NCBI GenBank assembly: GCA_019746975.1
Contig: JAIERK010000020.1
Span: 1 to 64,000, forward strand
Direction: 5' to 3'
DNA: 64,000 nucleotides
Source of the DNA: Candidatus Obscuribacterales bacterium
Lineage (GTDB): Bacteria; Cyanobacteriota; Vampirovibrionia; Obscuribacterales; Obscuribacteraceae
The notes beneath the pieces are model-generated. The model saw only the letters and a program-made list of their open reading frames with translations. It had not been told where the DNA came from and did no database searches. Both the position numbers and the translations under genes were made by a program. The first letter of the stretch is position 1; each line of letters begins with the position of its first letter. Shown here piece after piece: positions 30,901 to 37,600 of this stretch.

Positions 30901-32497
30901 CAGACAGCTCGCCGCAGAAGGTAAGGTTGATCGAGCCAATGCTCTGGCGGAAGCTTATGCTTGTGCCGAACTGTTTCCAAACGCGGCTTTCCCTTTTAAA
31001 ACTTTGACACAAGCTGCTCTGAATCCGGATGTGCCGCTCAACGTACTTCGGTTCGTCTCCGCACAGTATAAAGCGGCCACCGAAGGCTTCGAAGGGCTTT
31101 ACAAGCAACATAACCTTGGCGGAGATTCAAACAATAGTCTATCGGTTTTGTATGCCATGGCCCGTTGCTTACCCGGCTATGAGACGTGGATCTACATACC
31201 GACAGGAAAGCAATCGACTGCCGATCACGGAAACATTGATGGTATCTTCCTCGATACCATGACAGGTCAAGTCAGGCCGATCGACTTTTTTGCTCTTCAA
31301 AAGGAAAACAAGAAAGAACTGCAAGGCAAGGATTTCTGGGCGAAGGACGACAAGAACATTGGCGATGGTCCTGCAATAGTCACGAGCACGGATTGCATGG
31401 TGGCAGCTCAGAAGTACATTATCGACTTTATGAAATCAACTGAGGCGATGGCAACAGCAATGGGCCCCAAGCTGGAGCCAGGTGCGACTTGGAGAGGGCG
31501 GGATCATCTTGGACAACCGTTTGAGCGCTCTAACGATAAGACATTCCCAGTGGCAGGCTCCACTGGTTTTACTCCTGAATTCGTTAGGAAAGTTGGCTTC
31601 CTTCCTTTCAAGCCTGGCAGAAACCCTGATGTTTGTGAAGTCACTCCAAAGGATGTGGCAGCAGAGCTCAAGGTCTGTCAGGACTACTACAAGAAGCTGT
31701 GTGACTATATGTTGGACGTTCATGCCCGCGATGGTGCCGTACCAGCACATGTCGTTAATCTTGCTATGGGCGTTCAGAACCTGATGAGCATGCTCAAAAT
31801 GGCAGACATCGCATATGGTGCCTTGACACTGCGGCTGATCGATCCCGTGTCTCCTACAGCGCCTAAGGCGCAAGCGAATCCGGATGGCAGTGCGACCGTT
31901 GTGTTCAATTCGGTTTTGAATACTTCGTCTAGAATCAAAGACTTTCAGGGCAACATTCTCGTTGACCAGGGACAAGGGTTCATTCCTGCTTTGAAGTTGT
32001 ACCCGGACGGTCGTATTACTGCGGTTGCAGTAGCTAAGGACAGTGGCACACTTCTAGATGCCATAAGAATGAAATTGGATCACTTCTCAACCGCTTGTCT
32101 CGAATCGCCCACTCGTGCTAACGGTGAAGCACTGGCGAGAATTAGGAACGACCTCCTGCTCGTACAGAGGGAAATTCAGAGCGGGAAAGCGGACTTTACA
32201 AAACCTCCGCTCGATAAATATGTGCCTGCTGGATTCGAAGTGCGGCCGGACGGTAAGATGATGACCAAGGCAAGCAAAAAAGAAAACCCCATGGGAACTC
32301 TTCCAGAGTTATTAGAAGTATCTATCGATCGACTGAATGCTAGCTGCGTCCAGAGTCCTACCGCTGCAAATCTCGAGGCTCTCGCTCGTCTTAAATCGGA
32401 ACTCGCCTTCATCAAAGGCGAATTGGCAGCCAACCGCAAACTCGATTATTCCAAGCCTCCGCTGGCTGATCTTGTGAAACGATTGGGCGGAAAATAG
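18926..32497 (+). CDS. Giant 4,523-residue helical-repeat protein, unknown function
   Basis: The ATG is well supported by GAGGGGGG just upstream. Residues 1-240 form a beta-rich N-terminal domain. A Pro/Glu/Thr linker (about 260-285) leads into more than 2,000 residues of HEAT/ARM-like helical repeats. Within these, a module of about 60-90 residues recurs: GG(R/K)(D/E)xL near 957, 1083, 1251 and 1380, with a downstream DLxRxxxxxNPE block near 1017 and 1314 and a diverged copy near 1468. A hydrophobic patch at about 2770-2815 could be two membrane helices or a buried core; weaker patches lie near 2355 and 2980. Coiled coil occurs around 3420-3500. The C terminus carries two tandem copies of an 83-residue unit. 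There is no signal peptide, and no adenylation, ketosynthase or protease signature. The role is unknown; a scaffold or surface/contact function is only a guess. Confidence 0.9.
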   Translation: MIEDFADILPSKDLVRSNRDDVTRLCLTDLVSFTDRLQKQIEPDSGTALPSEIGSDAGMLVESSDMRLRVESLDGKLMFLIYPSEEAALARKEIASIGYTYKSNGSVISETRVLSGGNGTTPKFTTETTIDKSKNTLTVTSEFNGKTSIATFADNGLPTGLVLLSAASGAKLQFIFENGKIKKVLHSNDKDGSVEELKGEKFDNAVNKCLEAMQIIARDNGFNLRVGTVTDTGSLDSSNFGDGNSGPESYFVSFDDPYLGGEPEKKPTDTPEKPVAEKTPETTADKLRVATEKLAAAEKSGDAIARQDALVAIAKLESTSPEARKLLLDYQGQPRDVTKAGRVEYARLLANEEGYKLFWESEEYPFRKEMFMAALDVVNANRTKDGLNAQDAGFCVKSARFASIHAKDDPNFASMFVDVLSKEMDGKGRTAVMTGIFNNANALTINAVREIYLRGVDEPLFAEQLERVEERLRGADYRDAAHQLLIDLTTGVGDAKVIPGKPSRAEKAASLLNSEAEFFIFSSTPERVKAMVDDLYKLYKLRNKPGDKNGEHDKTLVTLARVAANLPAADIKPEIFQAIAQGYKDASGDRNSPAFKDARAAMLAVAKYWTRDDALTYLKDLTPDTIHDLKSVIDVIPPAVKRHLATALSERYEKALGKSGDTAELKLIGDAMRVLKDSATPMQLVKVFGKDSVEIKDSTRVKNPFPDINTFKTLWEKNIPDWGFPEDMKDSDEAVKKGEVSEHELGSALAFRFLSGKDPDGLRKLRDIVFDNSSPTTADIWCRTEFVVAIAKIESGHQSGDKEIKMSGLVDLMALRRSNACITGVKPLIDRYIKGEQEKGRITEQQVVQSVQLGQLRFMAGFNDATSAVVDIVNPNSNAEEIKRALDRFLSASRDADLPIVTASHLHDIAVARYFDRAVAALDSPEGLKNPKQIQVLRDALESIKKGEFSIERTLHEAFGGRDKLQQLIDRLDPAKPDDAAAVRDIVIQTLKRNGTIRALLTDADSLRRLPLTPQDLMRADVFCNPETADYIRDFGSVKRMQETLERLSVPAKANTDYGDLKRVLTEFRDKLGGPGTSQFVNLFGGRDKIRRYLVELNDPQKADAVVASLKASVGSKPITDMLAHFDRLRDNPGLLTDASVHATIAKQVWTSCADSLESIVRPVDTSQPLTEQVVQLRSAADKFFLTATTSGDPQLKGAAAWVSAFSGLTQLSMTNLGFVSASDRIDFAKSGLTELLRTANYPENKALIEALGGKEALEQLIKDVDKLGWGTVQPRLKRILDLPLVSERLSEGASIRQLLFPGKAFRELKFTREELLRSSILTNPESMSRVREALTVARFLNALEEGVDTAARCRELSKLTDEVSLLQYSQTGGKQLLLALGGAKKIEALKEQLKGLEQCREYQNDPKNRDLYEKQAIRTDKVIKDLKTSATRDEFKNAFANQVSGIRPSEVIESPFQILRPSLSPEDLARAVDLVNTRRAVINGEFSKLEEVFLIRGTTADAREESLKKLEQMAITKFAKGGDDLRLLGVPDLRAVHQLLKIQEAKTPEGKAKAIEDLIALVSPANPLAQRFVSQLETKKSAGEPDLLSLMRMLERGSAEERIAALEILRLRMPSAETESDVLRTQAVMRDLLQTEKPTVEQLDKVRKRLEDEVSARNVSAVEWLEWADANRHVLRLSANGGGPSTQADRVDAVKALSALAKEGNPHAQQALYVVLASTTDGGKPAVQTDDGFAHNHPLAFNFKRPLFPDMSHLKGGLDERLDLARLALDGIEVGRRLRHEMTSEQARVLALALGSFGAMNNRDLAQRAGEILDLAWRNSDNAPRVMDGVLRAFMDKRPGAFDRRTIADFLIKQADQAAFAARFGTIIQDAGLGDKDSLYVLTGVLARSRSCHPDVLALATKAATRFGDRAELRQDFLKIMLEYSRNNTDFGILLPTMGEVAAKEAGTRTLESNLSPLVKDVRTEIARQLKQTFDYAHKEGPVPRQVYQSALKGLLNMCNHLRPQDVDLLTREITPELAEALKSIRSPKGMAEIADLFVQKMFAVLNDPARQKEWISALESLGHLGPCLQVNENANHVRDIVRFMNIRGAGSRDAQLAAGRTLLLITANGATPQVREEAAKVFAECGWAKELGADVSKALVEYAQGKDVSKEMVGKISELVYGLNIKPPIAHLLRMLQVTDVPQSQIDKAIEKLGKGDRALGDDRFRQLLAQVQSYNSLPKALQYLIKSGGTDVSTITASDLMTGTMNKPEEITSTKIKEMLGQLEKDGSLTGNYDLFNEQTVNQRLKALTDSMLKTVGDRTGLSPDEAHRRLIALRTSAAVRASAGLDDLAVQNVSANRKATMDDLCATTKKGHDTSYWWYAAAVVGYPIARQINQGKVKEKQDGLITELRNLDAETSALVGDMRRLNALVQSVDLARGVGTHFMLTANADRAAADVLILDMATEHNPSTLAAFAPLTYNALVGTGTQAWERGAWGRLYNNGLTSSPVFPTYSYGMPQVLGEVKRTFGLPLWTDRSYIGTNYDFNSLRAGQQRLVINDALRAINTHPSIARSTFAASEISKYWGEVQVLAQVGIAGDTRSEKMVDHVRGLISREMQGPARDLAMEIIREPDFDKLGPLVDRLKQMNQDGDPVARFFMERLQNQNFFAIWEKAKLTGDAADREKAIKELRIGVGIIPMEGLQPAIEKIQLELPKLKETCEELKQVRDACQDSTARAILDDKVKQLEKIIQTFDPQGEPMKQFREMIRLLNTDSFGETDFGTWLRDKVIPTLAVIGYAAFVAVSTFGAGTPLAIAGMVMIAGGGILIREGYAELSYQLDWNGTGGSQAGDAYRRYQNEKGLRESGYMVYNARTGQLVPGPTWDKVVETYGKQFATDMVLQLVLLGYGHVLGKGLSWITGATNAAEQQAAKAGMVHILKQCETSSKGLHAAMTGLPKAEWPLVYRWLTECGHQGGFGIGSHATQDAIQKDADKHNFYSELTAAVLVLTVFTAGRSGYRNIKDFGSIMPRFSGRDNLEIPVDKVAFMKEFAGRIEKSNLKDVVKFEELPNGNVRATLHGKSITLNFVSPDAAVSGATRPTFEGATGRPAGDGSKLPRDLVEGKLIEVDGVCRKQVEDARVEIEQSIGKANLPDAVAGKLRELVGERPRSDANPQIMTEYARRLALVHDIVNMTPELRQHFVDPALKKDASPSELRRLADTARLTSDLIASGVPWEVVNKYLPELLAEVQPFIDMLPPAIRKAFIDPVIMRGLNPKEFHAAFAEAVELARLSRPDQIRDIAIKLETATGDRAQQLTQLLMETARQIGTSPAYVEAIKLAHEKRTADQNTMVEAVERVKSALKIPEEVWNTQVKPALTKPDISIETFNKVVGGLRKPVVEEVVKAPEIFDPPRPENFGDLKPFKVKTDVLSDKVASVKKVQEAAEQAEAAAGEMALREGEFNLLLQPEIQRLQFEFPDLIFGDCHTIAMARLAVGSSEARLQKAHDQLLQAKARVQGADAQLSAELTRFTESLAGTMNDFNTAQKGQTVRLAVKYSADPQAVAGYHSKTGELILTPDILKLPPEQFGAFMAREMSAARTDFELAFQLAFSHLPPATQKDLQKIDTDKLQADFKARTGRELNNRTLSDAINAARSGKIKPDGALVPQLEASAKSTKVADYAKHDLLANRVSAAHLEVQQGKVNQILDRLSRDAAYARDVFGEPLPTEVRALVEQLGRSESVDVVTAKKVLTEALNANLAKINARMKSLFEGMTSREKLAIAEGQAGGNNVKVATDSRAKLQKELREEFAGNEPWKVRARELLEATRNMSEREADFVLNLLRLRALKESKNDQYKKETTPDLDRYLETLDLILAGGLTMPTIAAVAVPGKTRQNMELVRDLTALLKTVGRDSNKAQKEAILGQCIKDLIPIQPVIVMNKPELAERALQVRYQLNATLNGRGIEFKGLTKEQLSKMRNGLDETLSYNLGKNGKGAEQATSSLTKFMDRVNESIQAIEAVRQLAAEGKVDRANALAEAYACAELFPNAAFPFKTLTQAALNPDVPLNVLRFVSAQYKAATEGFEGLYKQHNLGGDSNNSLSVLYAMARCLPGYETWIYIPTGKQSTADHGNIDGIFLDTMTGQVRPIDFFALQKENKKELQGKDFWAKDDKNIGDGPAIVTSTDCMVAAQKYIIDFMKSTEAMATAMGPKLEPGATWRGRDHLGQPFERSNDKTFPVAGSTGFTPEFVRKVGFLPFKPGRNPDVCEVTPKDVAAELKVCQDYYKKLCDYMLDVHARDGAVPAHVVNLAMGVQNLMSMLKMADIAYGALTLRLIDPVSPTAPKAQANPDGSATVVFNSVLNTSSRIKDFQGNILVDQGQGFIPALKLYPDGRITAVAVAKDSGTLLDAIRMKLDHFSTACLESPTRANGEALARIRNDLLLVQREIQSGKADFTKPPLDKYVPAGFEVRPDGKMMTKASKKENPMGTLPELLEVSIDRLNASCVQSPTAANLEALARLKSELAFIKGELAANRKLDYSKPPLADLVKRLGGK
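32057..32491 (+). repeat. Coding tandem repeat at the C terminus of the giant protein
   Basis: Two units about 249 bases apart encode closely similar segments: SPTRANGEALARIRNDLLLV then FTKPPLDKYV, and SPTAANLEALARLKSELAFI then YSKPPLADLV. The cysteine, the SPT, the ANxEALAR block and the KPPL motif are kept in both, pointing to duplication of an 83-residue end domain. Confidence 0.85.
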
Positions 32498-32723
32498 CAT
32501 GTAACCTAACTAGGCTTTGCGAGGGAGAGTAGAACGATTCGATCTATTTGTTTTCGAGTCAGACTTGTTCTGAGGACTTAGACCAAATTCGGTCTAAGTT
32601 TACTTGCAGAATTAGTCTTTTCTTTTCAACGGATCGAAGTCAAATTCAATCGAAGTTTTTGTAGCGACTTGCGGAACGAGCCCGTTATTCTGCAGAGGCT
32701 CAAAACCGAATTCAGCCTAAATT

Positions 32724-33931
32724 ATGGCACAATACAGATATTCATACTCGTTATCGGCTCGGCGCTGTGGTTCTGCCTAGATCCGACTAAGTAAGCTGTG
32801 CAAAAAGGAACTTCAACGAAATCCATACGATCAAGAGATTAGTAACTACCTGAAGTCGAGTCAAGCAAAGGGGATCAATTTCGCTGCGCTTGAACAATGC
32901 ATCGAAGGAGCGAAATACAAATCGATCGGTCTTTTTCCTGACTTTGGATCCGGCGACCAAGGACTCAAGCAGTCCGTTGCAGAATTCGATCGAGTGCTGA
33001 AAGCATTTCCTTGGTGTACCGAAGCTCATCTTGCTAAAGCGTGGTGCTTCTCCTCTCTTGAGTTTCCAAACAAGAATGCAGCGGAGACGAGCTTGAAAGA
33101 AGCTATTGCTACTGACGATTCAAGTTGCGAAGCAAAGATAAAGTATGCCGAATTTCTGAATGGCGAACATCGATATAAAGAGGCTGAACATCAGCTAGCT
33201 CTTGCACAAAAGCTTAAGGATAGCTGCGAGATACATGTAGTCAGATCTGAGATCTTCAAATCAGAGAACAAATACGATCTGTCCGTCGCTGAGATATCGA
33301 AAGCGATCTCAATGAGACCGAACGATGCAAATCTATTCGAGAAAAGATCTGATTTATTTGCGAGTCAAAGTAAGTACAAAGAGTCCATGCGTGATCTGGA
33401 TGTTGCGATTCAAATGAGTGAAGGATACACAAATAAAATCGTGGATCTAACTAGTTCGTACTGAAAATTGAACGGTAATTGCGTGGATCCACTCCTTTGG
33501 CAATTATTCGTCAAGAGCGGAAGCCTACCTGATCAAGCTCTCAAAGATATCAATAAGGCTCTCTTATTAGAAAATAACTATAGTGATTATGATGTGAAGT
33601 CCAGAATTCTAATTGTAAAACGTAGTTATAGAGCTGCTTTAGCAGAGTTGGATAGATCCTGGAGTGCCTATACGAAAGAGTTTGATGATCCAGGAGATCG
33701 AGATGAATTCGATGGTTATGAGCGCGCCGCAGCTCTGTTTGCGCTTGAGCAGGATGTTGCAGCTAACTCTCTTTAAGCAAAGCTCACAAAAAAACTATCT
33801 CCGAGCGTGCGCTTTCTGATCAGGGGTTCCGTGCTGGCCGACGCTGGACGCCGAGAAGACTCTCTCCTCGCATTTCACAAGCCAAAAAATTGGGTGAGTT
33901 TGAAAATCCACTCGAGTCATTGCATTTCTAG
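32724..33931 (+). pseudogene. Decayed TPR protein gene
   Basis: One reading frame carries continuous TPR-like sequence but is broken several times. An ATG at 32724 meets TAG at 32778. The frame then stays open without any ATG, GTG or TTG until 32994. TGA at 33462 and TAA at 33774 interrupt clear TPR sequence (ALKDINKALLLEN after the first stop; RGSVLADAGRREDSLLAF after the second). A one-base slip at about 33881 is needed to continue into AKKLGEFENPLESLHF and a TAG at 33929. Upstream, a signal-anchor-like TIQIFILVIGSALWF is legible in another frame, ending near 32784. The intact ancestor was probably an exported or membrane-anchored TPR protein of about 400 residues. Confidence 0.85.
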
Positions 33932-34421
33932 TGTGATAACTATTGGAGAAACTGGATTTGACTGCGCTATCTTGAAGGCTGTCTATGAGCTGGTTCTGCT
34001 CGATCTGGTGCTGCTCGATCTGGTTGCTACTGTCTGACTTCGAAAATGAGATTCTTGTGAACTTTTCCGAATGATAGTCGAAATTGCAAATTTCTGTTGA
34101 CTTCCGGCGAAGGCGATCATAGAATGCCACCATATCGAAACATTTTTGCCGTTCCTGTGTCGTGCTTCTCCCGCTCAATGCAGAAGATGCACTTCGTCTT
34201 TGAATCGATTACTAGCAGATCGCAAGAAAATCCTATGCTTGACCGCTTCCGCTTTGACGGAAGTATGTTTCTTTGCAAGAGGAGGTTTTGAATAGCAAAT
34301 TTTGGTCAAGCCTTAGCCGTTTTGTCACTTTAGACACCATGTTGAACTTTGTTTCAACAAACAAGATCGCATTTTACTAAACATAAGTGTGTGGGCAATC
34401 CCCGGTCATTTTGACTCGCGG
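33932..34421. other. Gene-free stretch before the heptad-protein leader
   Basis: There is no gene that I can support; short frames here lack ribosome binding sites. It contains two tandem copies of a 15-base unit (CTGCTCGATCTGGTG, 33996-34025) and a small hairpin, GTTGAA/TTCAAC with a six-base loop, at 34341-34358. Confidence 0.55.
33996..34025. repeat. 15-bp tandem duplication
   Basis: CTGCTCGATCTGGTG is followed immediately by CTGCTCGATCTGGTT, one mismatch in fifteen. It lies in non-coding DNA just past the decayed TPR gene and is consistent with ongoing slippage or relaxed constraint. Confidence 0.8.
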
Positions 34422-34600
34422 GACGTACGTCGCCAATCGAGGAAGAGAGACCTGTAAAGGTTTTGCTTCGGGAAGTTGTGCGTGGTCTCACTGCGTAAGC
34501 AGCGAGCGTAGGTTCGCGATGTTCAGATACGTTGGTTGAGAACTAACTCGGGGTGTCTCGCTGCACACCTGACCGGGCGTCTACGCCTAGGAGGTACGTC
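34422..34600 (+). promoter_or_regulatory. Structured leader of the glycine-heptad gene
   Basis: Three inverted repeats precede the start codon. They are a 10-base palindrome GACGTACGTC (34422-34431), a hairpin with a GNRA-type GTAA loop (34487-34506, CTGC/GCAG plus CTC/GAG around an A-C mismatch), and GGCG-TCTA-CGCC (34576-34587) ending just before the AGGAGG at 34589-34594. The last hairpin could control access of ribosomes. I cannot match this to a known riboswitch. Confidence 0.45.
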
Positions 34601-37600
34601 ATGACCGTGCAAAATTTTGAACAAGGTAATTCTTCTCAAGACAACAATCAAATTCAGAGACTGGACTTCAACAGTTCTGACAAGAGTTTCAACAATGAGT
34701 TTCATGCAATGAAACAGAGGAGCGATGACAAAGACTCGTCTCTAAAAGACTTTGGTCCTCAGATCCAGCTGTTCGATAACATAACTAATTTACCAACGGA
34801 TAAAACGACGAGCTCTGAGCGCAATCCGGAAAGTGCGATGCATCGTCAGCTCGAACCATGGCGACTCGACGATCGCTTTGGTGCTCGGCTGGAGCGTCTC
34901 GGCCATCACAACATCAAACAGGGCGATCGAAAAATCAAACTGGGCAATCTGAAAAATGCGGAAGGTGACGCCATAGTAATGGACAGCAATGAAAAATTGA
35001 AAACCGCAGACGGCAAAGTAGACTCTGCTGTCAAGAAAATTCAGCAAGGTAATGAGGTGGTGCGAACGTCTGTAAATGGCATTCAAGAAGGACAGAAAAA
35101 GATTACTGATGCGGACGCGAAAATCGCAAGCGGTCAACACAAAGTCACCACAGGCGATGCGAAGATTATTGGTGGACAGACCAAAGTCGTTCAAGGTGAC
35201 GGCAAAATAGAAAGCGGTGGGAAGAAAGTGCAACAAGGCGACGCTAAAGTTGCTGGCGGCGAAGAGAAGGTGGCGGCTGCTTCCAAGCTGATTGCCCAGG
35301 GCGAGGTGAAAGTTGCTCGTGGTGATAAGAAAATAGAAAGTGGCAACGAGAAAGTAAAGGCCGGAGACACGAAAATTGCTAGCGGCGAAGATAAGGTCAA
35401 ACGCGGCGACTCAAAAATTACTATTGGCAATGAAAACATCAAGCGTGGCGAAGCCAAGATTAAAGGCGGTCGAGATAAGTTAGCCAGTGGCGATCAGCAC
35501 GTCAAAAACGGTACTGATAAAGTCGAGCGTGGTGATAAAAAAGTCGCAAGTGGCCAGGCCAAGGTCAAGCAAGGCGATACCATGATTGCCGGTGGTGAAC
35601 AAAAGGCTGCTCGCGGCGACGCGATTATCAAAAGCGGCGATGATAAAATAAATCGTGGCGACAAGATGATAAAGAGCGGCGAAGACAAAGTCACTCGCGG
35701 CGATCAGAAGATCGCCTCCGGCAAAGACAAAGAGCTGCGCGGTAACGAGAAAGTAAAGAGTGGTGAGGCGAAAATTGCTACCGGCGAGCAGAGAGTGAAG
35801 AGCGGTGAAACCAAGATTGTAAAAGGAGATGAGAAGATCCACTCTGGACAGAACAAAGTCCAACTGGGCGATGACAAAATCGCAAGCGGTGATCGCAAAG
35901 TGGCGCTGGGCGATTCGAAGATTGCCTCGGGAGACAGCAAGATCGCTCGAGGAAATCAGAAAATCGTATCTGGTCATGACAAGATTAACCGTGGCGATCA
36001 GAAGATTGCATCTGGCGAAGCCAAGATCAAACAAGGCGATCAAAGAATCGCTGCCGGCGCCGACAAGAACAAACGTGGCGATGAAAAAATTGCCAGCGGA
36101 AACGACAAGATAGCCCGTGGTGATACCAAAATTGCTGCCGGCGAACAAAAGGTCCGAGCCGGTGATCTGAAGGTTGCCGCCGGAACAGAAAAAATTAAGC
36201 AAGGTGATCTCCGCATCAAATCTGGAGAAGGGAAAGTTGCTTCCGGCGATAAGAAGATTGCCGACGGGACGGCCATCGAGCAGACCGGATTGAACAACTT
36301 GAAAGAGGCTCAAGAGAAAAACAAAAAAGCTGACGGCCTGGAACTAGATTCCAAACGCAATACGACCGAAGGTCAGGGAAAGATCGCTCAGGGTGAAAGC
36401 AATATCAAGAGCGGCGCAGAGAAGGTCAAGAATGGTAATGAGCAGCTCGAAGCCGGCGAGAAAAAAGAGAAGGACGCCGAGCAGAAGAGAAAACAAGCCG
36501 AGAAGCTCAAGGAGCAGGCCAAGCTCGAAGGCGCTGGTGGCGATGAGCTTATCAAGAACGGTGAGCGCCTCAAGGAATTGGCCGGGTGCAATGAGGAGCT
36601 GCAAAAACAGGCCGAAAAGGAGATCAAGCTCGGTCAAGAGAAAAAGCAGCTGGAGCAAGAATTGAAGCAAAAAGCTGAGGAAAGATCTAAAGCCGCCGAT
36701 GTAGATGCTAAAAAAGCGCTTGAGCTTAAACAAGCAGGTACCAAGACGATCGCTGAAGGTAAGAGTCAGACTGCTCTAGGGCAGAAGCAAGTAACGGATG
36801 GGAAAGCTCAAGTAAATCTGGGTACCCAACAGCTGGCCGATTCGCGCAACCTACGCCAGGAAGCTACCAAACAAGCGACTCTTGGCGAATGTCAGCTCAC
36901 GGAAGGTCGGGCACTCAAGCAGGCTGGATCCATCGAAAAGGCTAAAGGGCAGACCGAAGTCGCCGATGGACAAAAGGTTAAGACGGATGGACAAAAAGAG
37001 GTCGCTGATGGAACCCGTGTCCGTACCGAGGGCAACCAAGAAATCGCCTCGGGGCGTGCTCTCAAAGCCGAAGGACAAAAGGAGGTCAGGGACGGGCGCA
37101 ACCTGAAGGAGGAGGCGAAATGCGATACAGCCGAAGGACAGAAGCTGAAAGAACAAGGTAAGCAGGAGGTCCTCGATGGCAAGAAGCTGAAACAAGTGGG
37201 CACATGTGAAGTGGCTGACGGTGAGCAGCTCAAGAAGGATGGTGAAGAAGAGAAAAAACAAGGTACGCAGCTAAAAAACGAGGGCGTCAATGAAGCTAAA
37301 GAAGGGCGTACTTTGAAAGAGAGCGGACGCAAGGAGATTGCCGACGGAGATGCGCTAAAACAACAAGGTCGTCAGGAACTCGTCGAAGGGGAGAACTTGA
37401 AGACGCAAGGAAAGTGCGAGATTGATGAAGGGCAGACCTTGAAGAAGCAGGGAAAACAAGACGGTATCGAAGGCGAACAGCTGAAGAAGGACGGTTTTGC
37501 CGAAATTGCAGATGGAAAAGCTCTTAAGAAAACCGGTCAGGCAGAGGTTGCCAGCGGTACTCCTATCAAAAAGGAAGGCCTTGCCGAGGTCGCTAGAGGG

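Noticed and set aside
18926-32497. Giant gene as a polyketide or non-ribosomal peptide synthetase
   Set aside because: No ketosynthase, adenylation, condensation or carrier-protein motif is present; the chain is helical repeats.
34910-36290. Regular 21-base periodicity that might suggest a CRISPR or satellite array
   Set aside because: The period reflects seven-residue protein repeats; copies are diverged at the DNA level, there are no spacers and the reading frame is intact.
35480-36313. A 277-codon minus-strand frame, with further long frames on the same strand, opposite the glycine-heptad gene
   Set aside because: They are a by-product of the repetitive 21-base periodicity of the plus-strand gene; they lack ribosome binding sites and read as low-complexity Ser/Pro or Leu/Phe.
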